Positions 46,658 to 56,200 of a stretch of 64,000 nucleotides of DNA are shown here, in pieces. The position numbers and the translations under genes are program-made. The notes under the pieces were generated by a model, which was not told the DNA's origin, made no database searches, and saw nothing but the letters and a program-made list of their open reading frames with translations. Numbering within the stretch: position 1 is the stretch's first letter; every line of letters starts with the position of its first letter. Source of the DNA: an uncultured Pseudomonadales bacterium (GTDB lineage Bacteria; Pseudomonadota; Gammaproteobacteria; Pseudomonadales; Pseudohongiellaceae); the NCBI GenBank assembly GCA_943789335.1, contig CALSTS010000003.1:94774-158773 (forward strand), read 5' to 3'.

Positions 46658-48530
46658 TCTTCAGTACCTTATCCTGCCAGAATCTTTTTAAGCGTTTGTC
46701 AGATATAGGTTCTCTTGTCCCCATAGATTGAGCAAATAAAGAGACCCGATATTCCTCTAACAACCAACGATATTTTTCAAGCTCAGTAGAAACCATATTT
46801 TGTGTTACCAGTTCCTCATATTGCTGACTATATTGAGAATAATATTGTTGAAGCATCTTCGTCCAAAGCTTATCTTTTTCGATTTGCCGAGGGTATTTCA
46901 CCATTCTTTCCTTAATTGCTTTTAAATAGCGGGGAATTTCTAAAAAATACTCCTCAGGACTGTCACATATAAAATCTGCATGCAAGAGTTCCTCTAACTG
47001 CACTTTGACATCGTTATAAATAGCCTGATCTTTAAGGCTTGAAAACTTGGTTAATAATTTTTTTACCTGATGATAATGTATAAAAATATCATAGAGCTTG
47101 GATTCTAGTTTTTCAGCGCAATTTATAAGCTCCCCTTTATTGCTTTCATACATTTCATTAAAAGCGCTTTTTGTTCTGGGTAAATTTTCTTCATTAATAA
47201 AACAATTTCGATAAGCGGCTCGAATAAGCTGAAGCAAAATTTCATCTTTAGTACCTAAATGACTTAAAAGTAAGTTGTTTTGGGTGTTATTTAACAGGAT
47301 TTTTTTTAGATATTTTACTTGCTGAGAGCTATTTAACATCAACAAACGCACTATCCCCCAGATGGTCTCTTGCTTGGCTAAAGGCAAGTTATCGCACAGA
47401 GTCAAAGATACACTGTCAATTTCATCGACTAATGCAGGATAGGTAAGCAGCTTAATGTCCGCATGTTGAACTTCATGTACTTCCTCAAGTTCTGCAAAAT
47501 CCCACTCTGTAATTCCACTACGATCAATTGAACTTTCTGAGTACCGTTGCATATTGCGTTGGATTTCTTCAGCAAACTGTTTCTGCAATACTTCTAGGTC
47601 TCTGCCAGTTCCCAGTAAACTCCCCACTTCATCCACAACTCGTATATGCATTTGTAGATGTTCATCCAGCTTATAATTAAGCCAATAGTTAGGGTCAATT
47701 GGCACACCTGTCTTAGCAGTTAATTTTTGCGCAAGTAAGTAGCGTAAGTTACCTGTCGACTCGGATTTTAAGGCCGGTAGTATTTCATCCACTAGGTCAG
47801 GAATGGGCACTAGTAACCTACGTAAGGGCTTAGGCAAAGCCTTTGCTAAAGCAATGCATTTTTCGCGCAACATACCAGGCACCAGCCAATCTAAATCTTC
47901 TTCTTTTAACTGCTTTAATGCTGACACTGGCACATCAACCGAGATGCCATCTGAAGTTTTTCCCGGCGCAAATTTATAGTCCAGCTTTAATGACATAAAA
48001 GTGGTATTTAATTGATCTGGAAATTCATTCAGATCAAATTCACTACTGCGGGCATTGATCAAATCTTGTTCCGTTAGAAATAAAGCAGCTTTTTGCTTTT
48101 TGTCCAACTTGTTGTACCAGCTTTCCAGGTTTCTGGTGCTGTAAATATGCGCAGGTAATAACAAGTCATAAAATTCAAACAGGGTCTCTTCTTCTATCAA
48201 AATATCTCTTCTACGCGTTTTCTCTTCGGCCTGGGATACTTTTTCAATAAGTTGCCGGTTATGATGAAAAAAATCTGCTCGAGTTCTAATATCCAGAGCT
48301 ACCAATGCACTTCTAATGAACAACTCACGACTGACTACAGGATCAATTTTATTAAAGGCGACCTTGCGCTTTTCGATCAGCGTTAATCCATATAAAGAGA
48401 CTTTCTCAAACGCCATTACCTGTCCTCGACGCTTTTCCCAGTGAGGCTCAAAATATTCATGATTAAGTAGACTAACAGCTTGTGACTCAACCCATTCCGG
48501 TTTTATTTGACAATTAATCCTGGAATACAA
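46647..48530 (-). CDS. hrpA: ATP-dependent RNA helicase HrpA, C-terminal half (split by frameshift)
   Basis: 627 residues from a TTG, but the true frame runs back to 48551. It carries the DUF3418 part: YSRINCQIKPEWVESQA, YFEPHWEKRRGQVMAFEKVSLYGL, the long charged helical region, and the LEEYRVSLFAQSMGT end. The joining sequence encodes AAELVETSKLYSRINCQ if a single A at 48552 is dropped, matching HrpA across the break. Without that, the C-terminal half lacks its own ribosome site and is probably not made. Confidence 0.88.
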   Translation of the reverse strand: MYSRINCQIKPEWVESQAVSLLNHEYFEPHWEKRRGQVMAFEKVSLYGLTLIEKRKVAFNKIDPVVSRELFIRSALVALDIRTRADFFHHNRQLIEKVSQAEEKTRRRDILIEEETLFEFYDLLLPAHIYSTRNLESWYNKLDKKQKAALFLTEQDLINARSSEFDLNEFPDQLNTTFMSLKLDYKFAPGKTSDGISVDVPVSALKQLKEEDLDWLVPGMLREKCIALAKALPKPLRRLLVPIPDLVDEILPALKSESTGNLRYLLAQKLTAKTGVPIDPNYWLNYKLDEHLQMHIRVVDEVGSLLGTGRDLEVLQKQFAEEIQRNMQRYSESSIDRSGITEWDFAELEEVHEVQHADIKLLTYPALVDEIDSVSLTLCDNLPLAKQETIWGIVRLLMLNSSQQVKYLKKILLNNTQNNLLLSHLGTKDEILLQLIRAAYRNCFINEENLPRTKSAFNEMYESNKGELINCAEKLESKLYDIFIHYHQVKKLLTKFSSLKDQAIYNDVKVQLEELLHADFICDSPEEYFLEIPRYLKAIKERMVKYPRQIEKDKLWTKMLQQYYSQYSQQYEELVTQNMVSTELEKYRWLLEEYRVSLFAQSMGTREPISDKRLKRFWQDKVLKTNI

Positions 48531-48540
48531 TTTACTGGTC

Positions 48541-50376
48541 TCAACTAATTCTCGCTGCTAGTATCCATTTACATTTCTTTTTAAATAAACTGGATCCTGG
48601 AAAAATTTGAAATTTCCGATTCCTGGTTCCGATATACTCCAGCTCTTCATGATGCCGAGCAACTTGTACTATTAAGCCCCTCAGTATTGATTGATGAATA
48701 TTCTCCTCGTTAGCAGGTTCTCTGTTTTCTTTTAAACCTAGCTTGCGACATTGCAGGTGTAATTGCCGATGAATCTCGCGCCATTCTCGCATTCGCACAT
48801 AAGATAAAAAATGTCGCTGACAAAACTTTCTTAATTGATTTTGTGTTAACAATTGACGTTCATCTTCAAAGTTCTGCCAGAGTTGCAAAAAACTTAGAAA
48901 ATCAGATTGAGGATGCTGAAATAGACGATGCTTTTCATCGGCAGCTTGTTGCTTATCTAAGGGGCGCTCTCTAGGGTCTTGTATGCTCATTGCGCTTACA
49001 ATGACTAGAACCTCTTGTAGACAAGCTCTTGTCGAAGCTTCCATCAACATTCGCGCATATCTTGGGTCTACAGGCATATCTGCCATGATTTTTCCGGTTT
49101 TATTCAATTCACCAGAATCAGTAACAGCTCCCAGTTCCTGCAAAACTTTAATTCCATCATTAATGGCTTTTGTTTCAGGCTTGTCTAAAAACGGAAAACT
49201 ATCGATATCTCCAAGGTCCATATTAAGCATCTGCAAAATTACGGAAGCGAGATTGGTGCGTGTTATTTCAGTATCTGTAAATTCAGGTCTTTGTTGGAAA
49301 TCATCTTCACTATAGAGACGAATGCATATTCCTGGCGCAATACGACCGCAGCGCCCAGCTCTTTGGTTTGCACTGGCTTGCGAAATTGCTTCAATTGGCA
49401 AGCGCTGAATTTTGCTACGCACGCTATAACGACTCAAGCGAGCTGTCCCTGGATCAATAACACTGGTAATTCCAGGTACTGTAATAGAGGTTTCGGCAAC
49501 ATTTGTAGACAGCACAATCCGACGCCCCGTATGTGCTTGAAATACTCTATTCTGTTCTTTATTGCTCAACCTGGCATATAGTGGCAGGATTTCAGTATTA
49601 CTAAATTTTTCTTTGCGCAAAGCTTGGGCAATATCTCGAATTTCACGCTCTCCACTTAAAAATACCAGAACATCTCCTTTCCTGTTTTTGTGACCTTTTT
49701 GCTGTTTTTGTTCTAATTCGAACAACTCCCTGATTGCAGCAATAATATTCTCAGCTAGGTCTTTATCTTCAGCTTCCAGTTGTGGACGATAAAAGGTATC
49801 TACCGGGAAAGTTCTTCCTGATACTTCAATTATTGGCGCCTGATTAAAATGAGCAGAAAATTTATCTAAATCAATAGTCGCTGATGTAATAATTAATTTC
49901 AGATCAGGTCTAAGAGGAAGAAGATTTTTTAAATGTCCCAACAAAAAATCTATGTTTAAGCTACGCTCATGAGCTTCATCAATGATCACGGTATCGTATT
50001 GCTTTAAGAGTGGATCTTGCTGAATTTCTGCCAACAAAATGCCATCAGTCATTAATTTTATACAGCTGATATCACTTGTAATGTTTTGAAAACGTACCTG
50101 GTAACCCACTTCCTTACCAACTTCTACTTTAAGTTCATCAGCAATACGCTGGCAAACGCTTCTGGCGGCTAACCTACGTGGTTGAGTATGGGCAATAAGG
50201 CCTTGCTGCCCTCTTCCTAAGTCGAGACATATCTTAGGTAGTTGAGTGGTTTTGCCTGAACCCGTTTCACCACCAACTATCAATACCTGGTTTTGCTCCA
50301 GAGCTTGTTTTATCTCACTGACTTTCTGACTAAGAGGAAGCTCTTGAGGATAACTAATCGGTAATTTTATTGGCAT
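48541..50376 (-). CDS. hrpA: ATP-dependent RNA helicase HrpA, N-terminal half (split by frameshift)
   Basis: 611 residues. DEAH-box core: Walker A GGETGSGKTTQLPK, DEAHERS, SATI, STNVAETSITVPGI, and motif VI QRAGRCGRIAPG, followed by the helicase-associated and OB-like domains up to FPGSSLFKKKCKWILAA. Reading then leaves frame and ends in RIS and a TGA at 48541. Intact HrpA is about 1,300 residues and acts on mRNA structure and stalled ribosomes. The helicase half could still fold. Confidence 0.9.
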   Translation of the reverse strand: MPIKLPISYPQELPLSQKVSEIKQALEQNQVLIVGGETGSGKTTQLPKICLDLGRGQQGLIAHTQPRRLAARSVCQRIADELKVEVGKEVGYQVRFQNITSDISCIKLMTDGILLAEIQQDPLLKQYDTVIIDEAHERSLNIDFLLGHLKNLLPLRPDLKLIITSATIDLDKFSAHFNQAPIIEVSGRTFPVDTFYRPQLEAEDKDLAENIIAAIRELFELEQKQQKGHKNRKGDVLVFLSGEREIRDIAQALRKEKFSNTEILPLYARLSNKEQNRVFQAHTGRRIVLSTNVAETSITVPGITSVIDPGTARLSRYSVRSKIQRLPIEAISQASANQRAGRCGRIAPGICIRLYSEDDFQQRPEFTDTEITRTNLASVILQMLNMDLGDIDSFPFLDKPETKAINDGIKVLQELGAVTDSGELNKTGKIMADMPVDPRYARMLMEASTRACLQEVLVIVSAMSIQDPRERPLDKQQAADEKHRLFQHPQSDFLSFLQLWQNFEDERQLLTQNQLRKFCQRHFLSYVRMREWREIHRQLHLQCRKLGLKENREPANEENIHQSILRGLIVQVARHHEELEYIGTRNRKFQIFPGSSLFKKKCKWILAARIS

Positions 50377-50422
50377 GAAATATATTCAAGCGATAATAAC
50401 AAGGGAATACTTAAAAGCTGTC

Positions 50423-50803
50423 TTATGCAGCTTTTCTTGCCATGCGGTGTTTTTTAATACTTAGCAACCGCCTGACTTTACGAACTCGATAAGTTGCTAT
50501 GCCTACCATTGTAATAATTGTTGATAGTAATATTGCCATAGCTATGGGAACCAACGACCTGATGCCCGCAACAGTTTCTATCGTCACAATGTCCATTACA
50601 AATATTATGATAGCTGGAGCCAGCACATTACCATCGGCTTCTACATACCATGGCGTAAATACTATTGCCATAAAGGTAACTTGCATAATATAGGCTAAAT
50701 CAACCCAGAAAATCTTCTTAACCACCTTCCACAATAAAAAAGACATAGCCAATGAAGCAATGAGATAAGCCAACCATGCAAGAATGTAATCAACAGTTTC
50801 CAT
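50423..50803 (-). CDS. Small integral membrane protein of unknown function
   Basis: 126 residues with four hydrophobic helices (about 5-25, 33-50, 60-80, 87-106) and a basic tail KHRMARKAA. N-terminal METVDYILAWLAYLIAS. A similar small membrane gene is common near ycgN in pseudomonads, without a known role. Inner membrane. Confidence 0.7.
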   Translation of the reverse strand: METVDYILAWLAYLIASLAMSFLLWKVVKKIFWVDLAYIMQVTFMAIVFTPWYVEADGNVLAPAIIIFVMDIVTIETVAGIRSLVPIAMAILLSTIITMVGIATYRVRKVRRLLSIKKHRMARKAA

Positions 50804-50830
50804 ACTTATCTTTCATTCCAATATTTCATC

Positions 50831-50895
50831 TGAACATTTCATCTGAACATTTCATCTGAACATTTTATCTGAACATTTTATCTGAACATTTCATT
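50831..50895. repeat. 13-bp tandem repeat
   Basis: Five head-to-tail copies of TGAACATTTCATC, the middle copies with C to T changes and the last ending ATT, preceded by a partial copy. Located between ycgN and the small membrane gene, downstream of ycgN. Confidence 0.85.
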
Positions 50896-50929
50896 TGTAA
50901 ATTAAATTGTATGATATAAATTTTCGGTT

Positions 50930-51376
50930 TTATTCAACCCATGTCACAAGATGTTCGTCATAACCATCTTCATGAACATATTCTTCAGAGATTACCTTGC
51001 CTGAAACTGTAATTCCAGCTTCCTCAATAGCATCACGATTGCCGCTGATTAATGGATGCCAATCAGGAAGATTTTTTCCCTCATATACAAGCCTGTAAGC
51101 GCAAGTCGATGGCATCCACGGCAAATCTTTCAAATTATCTGGTTTGAGTATAACGCAAGTAGGAACTAGGCTTTGACGATTAGCATACACTTGGCAGCGA
51201 CAGCTACTCTCATCAAAGTAACGACAAATTACCCGCGTATAAGCAATTTCTCCACTACTTTCATCTTCAAGCTTATGCAAACAACACTTACCGCAACCAT
51301 CGCATAACTGTTCCCACTCCTTAGTGTTCATCTGCGCTAGTGTCTTGTTTTGCCAAAATTTATCTTCAGTCGACAT
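50930..51376 (-). CDS. ycgN: YcgN-family cysteine-cluster protein
   Basis: 148 residues of the UPF0260/YcgN family. CDGCGKCCLHK near residue 22 plus CRYFDESSCRCQVY, PTCVIL and STCAYRL give a set of cysteines for Zn or Fe-S binding. DWHPLISGN is a family landmark. The ATG overlaps the ycgL stop (TAATG). Function unknown. Confidence 0.92.
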   Translation of the reverse strand: MSTEDKFWQNKTLAQMNTKEWEQLCDGCGKCCLHKLEDESSGEIAYTRVICRYFDESSCRCQVYANRQSLVPTCVILKPDNLKDLPWMPSTCAYRLVYEGKNLPDWHPLISGNRDAIEEAGITVSGKVISEEYVHEDGYDEHLVTWVE

Positions 51377-51645
51377 TATTCACCATAGGTAAATACCGCT
51401 GGGTCTATATTAGGTGGTAGCTGAAGAAAATAGCCCTTTTCCTTAATATCAGCCAGTACATTCTCCGTCTTAACCCGCGCAAGCTTTCTATTGATATCTA
51501 AAGCCAAAGTCATCACTTCTTTTACTTCACCTATTCTCGTCATAAGCTCTGTTGGTAGTTGTGAGAGATCATGTCCTTTGGCGACATAAAGATATAACTC
51601 ATTTTCACGAGACCCTCTATAAATTGTACAAAGCATAGGTTTCAT
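51376..51645 (-). CDS. ycgL: YcgL-domain protein
   Basis: 89 residues, full-length YcgL (UPF0745). MLCTIYRGSRENELYLYV opens the fold and LARVKTENVLADIKEKGYFLQLPP closes it. Start overlaps the rnd stop (ATGA). Role unknown, although its conserved place beside rnd suggests an RNA link. Confidence 0.92.
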   Translation of the reverse strand: MKPMLCTIYRGSRENELYLYVAKGHDLSQLPTELMTRIGEVKEVMTLALDINRKLARVKTENVLADIKEKGYFLQLPPNIDPAVFTYGE

Positions 51646-52817
51646 TGCATTAATTCTATAAGTTCTTTTACTAAAATTTCATTGCGCCAGCCCTGCAATT
51701 CGTCAGGTAATCTAATCTTGCCGACATCAATGGGTTCATTAGAAGTCGTATCCTTGAGTTCAAGAATTGATTGGTACAAGCTTAGCAAAGTACGTTTCCT
51801 TCCCAGAATCTCAGTTGGTAGATTTAATTCTACTGCTTTTTTTTCAACTAACAGTTGGGCCTTCTTAAATTCCTTTTTCTGTGCGTTACTCAGTGGCCTT
51901 GCTATCTGCTTTGGCAGGCAAGCATTAGCTTGATTTAATTTTTTCTGCATCACTTCAAGTAAAGCTAGGCCTTCATAATGAATAAAATTAGCATTTAGGC
52001 CTTCAATTTGACCTAGTTGAGCAATATTTTTTGGGATAATCTTCGCAATAGAGACTAATTCTTTATCTTTTATAATCCAATTCCTTGGTTTATCTCTTTG
52101 CCTGGCTCGCTTTTCACGCCACTCGGCTAAAGCCTTTAATATATAGAGTTGTTTTTCATCTAACTGCCAAGCAGCACTTATATTTCGATAGGTCTGAGAA
52201 AAGTCTTGTTCCAACTCTTCTTGGTAGTTGCTTAAAAGCCGTTGGCAATCTTCTTCCACCCAGGCCAGCTTATTCATTCCTGCTAATTTTTCTTTCTGAC
52301 GTGAATAAATTTCAGGTAAATAAGCAACATCTAAGGCCGCATAGTCTAATTGTTGTTCACTTAAAGGTCTTTGCAACCAATTTGATCGCGTTTCGCCTTT
52401 AGGTAAATTAATACCAAATTGTTCCGAAATCATATTTTGATAACTTAATGCAAATCCCTGATTTAAAAATGCATTTGCAACCTGAGTATCAAATATAGGC
52501 GATGGCAATATGCCAAACTGATAAATAAAAACCAGTATATCTTCAGAGCATGAATGAAATATTTTTGTAATTTCAGGCGCTAGCATTAAGGCTTGAAACT
52601 TCACCCAGTCGCTAATACTTAGAGGATCTATCAGATAATTTTTTTTACCATCATTGACCTGAAATAAGGCCACTTTTGGATAAAAGCTGTCAGTACGCAT
52701 AAACTCTGTATCGAGAGCTAGGTGAGTGTGACTTTGCCAAGACTCACAGCATTTATTTAATGCTTCATCATCAGTGATCAGAACATAATCAGTGTTATAG
52801 CTTTCCTGACTATCCAC
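51642..52817 (-). CDS. rnd: Ribonuclease D
   Basis: 391 residues from a GTG. DEDD exonuclease: ALDTEFMRTDSFYP (first Asp-Glu), FHSCSEDI (second Asp), and the LDYAALDVAYLPEIY Exo III motif. Two HRDC-like helical domains follow. Trims 3' ends of tRNA precursors. Leads the rnd-ycgL-ycgN set, all overlapping. Confidence 0.95.
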   Translation of the reverse strand: MDSQESYNTDYVLITDDEALNKCCESWQSHTHLALDTEFMRTDSFYPKVALFQVNDGKKNYLIDPLSISDWVKFQALMLAPEITKIFHSCSEDILVFIYQFGILPSPIFDTQVANAFLNQGFALSYQNMISEQFGINLPKGETRSNWLQRPLSEQQLDYAALDVAYLPEIYSRQKEKLAGMNKLAWVEEDCQRLLSNYQEELEQDFSQTYRNISAAWQLDEKQLYILKALAEWREKRARQRDKPRNWIIKDKELVSIAKIIPKNIAQLGQIEGLNANFIHYEGLALLEVMQKKLNQANACLPKQIARPLSNAQKKEFKKAQLLVEKKAVELNLPTEILGRKRTLLSLYQSILELKDTTSNEPIDVGKIRLPDELQGWRNEILVKELIELMQ

Positions 52818-52845
52818 TTATTTCAACTGCCTTTTAGACAAAGGA

Positions 52846-53466
52846 TTAATTATCACTGATTGCCTGTCTGCCTGCGAAGGAATGTAAAAGGGTGCCGCCA
52901 TCTATATATTCGAGCTCACCACCAAGCGGTATGCCATGAGCAATACGGCTTACTTTTAATTGTCGATTATCTAATTCTGGAATTTTGAGTTGCTCAGCAA
53001 TAAAATAAGCCGTTGCCTCACCTTCCACCGTTGGGTTGGTCGCTAAAATCACTTCATTGATGTCTGACTGTCTGACTAAGTTAAGTAAATCTCTGATTCC
53101 AATTTCATCAGGTCCTATGCCATCTATTGGTGACAAGTGCCCCATCAAAACAAAATAATAGCCTCTGAAAGAGCTGGATTGCTCAACAGCATATACATCA
53201 GCGGGCGTTTCAACAACGCAAAGTAAACTCTGATCGCGTTTAAGGTCACTACAAATATGACAGACTGCGTCTTCCGATAATGTTCGACACCGCTGGCATT
53301 GCCCCACTCCTTCAATAGCTGCGTCTAAAGCTTTGGCAAGATGCCTACCACCATCACGGTCTTTCTCTAAAAAATGTAGCACCATTCGCTGAGCAGATTT
53401 CGGGCCTACGCCTGGTAAGCGCTGAAACGCTTTTATTAATTGATCAATTAAAGGACTGTAATTCAT
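52846..53466 (-). CDS. recR: Recombination mediator RecR
   Basis: 206 residues. Helix-hairpin-helix [20 protein letters not shown], zinc finger [18 protein letters not shown], and a Toprim domain with [15 protein letters not shown], and [13 protein letters not shown]. Works with RecO and RecF in single-strand gap repair. The [15 protein letters not shown] end is typical. Downstream of ybaB. Confidence 0.96.
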   Translation of the reverse strand: MNYSPLIDQLIKAFQRLPGVGPKSAQRMVLHFLEKDRDGGRHLAKALDAAIEGVGQCQRCRTLSEDAVCHICSDLKRDQSLLCVVETPADVYAVEQSSSFRGYYFVLMGHLSPIDGIGPDEIGIRDLLNLVRQSDINEVILATNPTVEGEATAYFIAEQLKIPELDNRQLKVSRIAHGIPLGGELEYIDGGTLLHSFAGRQAISDN

Positions 53467-53482
53467 GAGTAATAAATAAGTG

Positions 53483-53803
53483 TTAGAAAGGTAGCTTAAA
53501 ACCTTCAGGCAAATTTAAGCCAGCTGTCATTCCTGAAAGCTGATTCTGATTATTTTCAGCAATTTTCTTAACAGCTGAATTAATAGCTGCCGCAATCAGA
53601 TCTTCAATAATTCCCTTGTCTTCTTCTAGTAAACTTTGGTCAATCTCGACATTCTTTACTTCATGTTTACCATTCATCGTGACTTTTACCAGACCTGCTC
53701 CAGCCTCGCCGGTGCACTCCAGCTTCGCTAGTTCTTCCTGCGCCTTTTGCATTTGTTCCTGCATTTTTTTGGCTTGTTGCATCAAGCCGGCTATATCTGT
53801 CAT
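53483..53803 (-). CDS. ybaB: YbaB/EbfC nucleoid-associated protein
   Basis: 106 residues. [35 protein letters not shown] and [14 protein letters not shown] are the YbaB/EbfC landmarks. A dimeric tweezer-like DNA-binding protein. AGGTCCC precedes the ATG. Middle gene of dnaX-ybaB-recR. Confidence 0.95.
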   Translation of the reverse strand: MTDIAGLMQQAKKMQEQMQKAQEELAKLECTGEAGAGLVKVTMNGKHEVKNVEIDQSLLEEDKGIIEDLIAAAINSAVKKIAENNQNQLSGMTAGLNLPEGFKLPF

Positions 53804-53827
53804 TGGGACCTCATTGAATATAGTCTA

Positions 53828-55651
53828 TTAGTAATCTTCTGGCGTTAGTGGTTCGATACTGTCCGGCAAAATACTACCTTCAAAACGCTCCATTATTGTT
53901 TTTACATAATCATCATTTTTAAAAACTTCTTCAGCTATATGCTGTCTTTCTTGCTGTTTTCGAAGCCGGTATGTAGCCGGTGTTTCTAGATCTGAGTCTA
54001 ACTCGCTCTGAGAAATTTTAAGACTAATATTGCTAGAAAAGTAATCCGACATAGCTTTTTCAATCTGTTCCTGGTGCCCTTCATTTAATATTTTAGAATG
54101 GTTAACATCTAGCCCCAGAGTAATTATATTCTCACTCACGTCTAAAAGCAGGCAATGGGCTGCAATACTGCGTGTTATACCTGATAGATTGAGCTTATAA
54201 AATAGTGAAATCCATTGTTCAGGCTTTAATGCGCTCAGACTCAGTTTTTCTTCACTATTCTCGAATTCAGGCACCTGAGCTGCTGTCGAGTCACTTTCAT
54301 TTTGAATTTCATTTTCAGGTTCTGAATTTTCACTAACTGCTTCAGTAATTATTGTTTCAGTATTAGTTTTTGCGTTTATATCAGCTTGAATTTTTTCCTC
54401 AACGCTTTCTAAACTCTTTTTTTTTTCGTCTTCAGCTTCGGCTAGTTGCTCTTCATCAGAGCCATTATCAATACTAATATTCTCACTTATCACATCATCT
54501 TTTGAATTTAATACCACTTCAGCAGTATTAGCTTTAGCCAAAGCTATTTCAGGTTTATTCGGCACTCCTTTTGGAGTGAATGCCAACATACGCAGTAATG
54601 CCATTTCAATGCCTGAACGATCATCAACTGCTAGCGGCAATTCTTCCCGGCTTTTTAAAGCCATTTGATAATAGAGCTGAACGTTCTCAGCTGGCATGGC
54701 TGCGGCATGCTCTAGAATCTGCTTTTTATCACCTTGACTATTATCCAGTCCTTCAGGAACAACCTGCGCAACCGCAACACGATGTAAATAAGATAAAAGT
54801 GCTTCAAGTATTGAGGCGAAATCAGGCGCTTGATCTGAAACTGTATTAATTAATTCCAATATTGCGAGAGCGTCTTCAGCAATGAGGGCGTCTACTAGTT
54901 GATACAATATATTCTGATCAATGGTGCCGAGAAAGCTGCTGATCTCCGCATCACTAAGCTTACCATTACAAAAAGAAATTGCTTGATCTAACAAGGTTAA
55001 GGCATCTCTTACACTACCTTTTGCAGCACGCCCTATCTGCCAAAGGGCTTCTTCTTCAAATTCAATTTTTTCCTGCTCCATAATGAACTTAAGATGATTC
55101 ATTATCATTTCAGGGCTAAGGTTTTTCAGACTAAATTGCAAACAACGAGACAACACAGTTACCGGTAATTTTTGTGGGTCAGTCGTCGCTAGCAGGAATT
55201 TTACATGAGGAGGTGGTTCTTCCAGCGTTTTTAGCAAGGCGTTAAAGCTATGCCCGGAAAGCATATGAACTTCATCAATGAGATAAACCTTATAACGCCC
55301 TCGACTGGGCGCATATTGGACGTTATCTAGCAGCTCTCGGGTATCTTCGACTTTAGTACGAGAAGCCGCGTCAACCTCAATCAAATCAATAAAGCGGCCT
55401 TCTTCTATTTCTAGGCACGCACTACACTTTCCACAAGGCTCTGAACTAACACCTTCTTCACAATTCAAGCAGCGCGCAAGTATTCGGGCAATAGTGGTTT
55501 TACCTACGCCCCGCGTACCAGTAAATAAATATGCATGGTGTAAGCGATCATTATCAAGAGCATTTATAAGCGTTTTGAGCACATGACCCTGCCCAGCCAT
55601 TTCTTTAAAGCTGCGAGGGCGCCACTTTCTTGCTAGAACCTGATAGGACAT
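53828..55651 (-). CDS. dnaX: DNA polymerase III subunit tau/gamma
   Basis: 607 residues. Clamp-loader AAA+ module: GTRGVGKTT (Walker A), zinc finger CLNCEEG...CGKCSAC, DEVHMLSG (Walker B), SRCLQF sensor. After about residue 370 an acidic Ser/Glu linker, then the tau-specific C-terminal domains that bind the polymerase and helicase. A run of ten A at codons 409-412 could give the shorter gamma form. First gene of dnaX-ybaB-recR. Confidence 0.96.
   Translation of the reverse strand: MSYQVLARKWRPRSFKEMAGQGHVLKTLINALDNDRLHHAYLFTGTRGVGKTTIARILARCLNCEEGVSSEPCGKCSACLEIEEGRFIDLIEVDAASRTKVEDTRELLDNVQYAPSRGRYKVYLIDEVHMLSGHSFNALLKTLEEPPPHVKFLLATTDPQKLPVTVLSRCLQFSLKNLSPEMIMNHLKFIMEQEKIEFEEEALWQIGRAAKGSVRDALTLLDQAISFCNGKLSDAEISSFLGTIDQNILYQLVDALIAEDALAILELINTVSDQAPDFASILEALLSYLHRVAVAQVVPEGLDNSQGDKKQILEHAAAMPAENVQLYYQMALKSREELPLAVDDRSGIEMALLRMLAFTPKGVPNKPEIALAKANTAEVVLNSKDDVISENISIDNGSDEEQLAEAEDEKKKSLESVEEKIQADINAKTNTETIITEAVSENSEPENEIQNESDSTAAQVPEFENSEEKLSLSALKPEQWISLFYKLNLSGITRSIAAHCLLLDVSENIITLGLDVNHSKILNEGHQEQIEKAMSDYFSSNISLKISQSELDSDLETPATYRLRKQQERQHIAEEVFKNDDYVKTIMERFEGSILPDSIEPLTPEDY
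54417..54426 (-). promoter_or_regulatory. dnaX: A10 slippage site in dnaX (possible gamma-form switch)
   Basis: Ten A on the coding strand within GAA AAA AAA AAG, residues 409-412. A -1 shift reads a few codons and stops at TGA; a +1 shift stops at TAG within three codons. Either gives a product of about 415-420 residues, close to the 431-residue gamma subunit of E. coli. Whether slippage happens is not shown. Confidence 0.55.
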
Positions 55652-55698
55652 TGGCCTGATTTTTACAATTTACTATTAATTTATTATTAATGTATGGA

Positions 55699-55800
55699 GG
55701 TACCCCCTGCCAGCCACACCCCGGCACATGCAAAAGCTGTTGCCGCTGCTCCCTTCCGGGCCTGACGGGGTTCACAACCGAGCATTGCGAGGGGACCGAC
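55699..55800 (-). ncRNA. ffs: 4.5S signal recognition particle RNA
   Basis: Minus strand, about 102 nt. The conserved SRP Alu-less core is present: GGTCCCCTCGC at the 5' end pairing with GGGGGTACC at the 3' end, CAGGCCCGGAAGGGAGCAGC (the Ffh-binding symmetric/asymmetric loops), and a CGGCAACAGC-TGTGCCGG stem. Lies immediately upstream of dnaX as in other gammaproteobacteria. Ends are estimated to a few bases. Confidence 0.92.
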
Positions 55801-55953
55801 AAGAGATACCATAAATCTTGAAATTTTAAGCGCTAAAGCGCCAAATCTCTGCCATTAATCAAGACTGAGCATTATCTGGAATTAAAGAGGGGGAATCAAG
55901 CAGCGATGCTCAAAGAGCGTAAACTAACTCCGATTATTCGAACAATAAAGATT

Positions 55954-56106
55954 TCAAGGAGTTATTAAAACAACAGAATAACTCAGACAAAAAAACAGCA
56001 GCGAATACATCACAATCTTAAGCATATTGATCTTTGAACGCTGTTGATATTGATAATCATCTTGAATAATTAAATGCTTAGGTATTTTTTTCTCTTTAAA
56101 AGTCAT
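55954..56106 (-). CDS. Small one-helix membrane protein
   Basis: 50 residues, below common annotation cut-offs. The ATG at 56106 is preceded by AGGTGAG, one of the strongest ribosome sites in the region. N-terminal half basic and polar (TFKEKKIPKHLIIQDDYQYQ), then a single hydrophobic helix (IVMYSLLFFCLSYSVVLI) near the C-terminus. Function unknown. Between ffs and the ampG-like gene. Confidence 0.5.
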   Translation of the reverse strand: MTFKEKKIPKHLIIQDDYQYQQRSKINMLKIVMYSLLFFCLSYSVVLITP

Positions 56107-56200
56107 GGCTCACCTCAAGACGGGATAATAATTTGATGAAACCATTAGATCAGGTGATTCTGTTAAAGCAGAGGATAAATTATGGCGGAAATATAGCTTT

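Noticed and set aside
55699..55800. First considered as a riboswitch or tRNA-like leader of dnaX
   Set aside because: The GGAAGGGAGCAGC core and pairing ends fit 4.5S SRP RNA.
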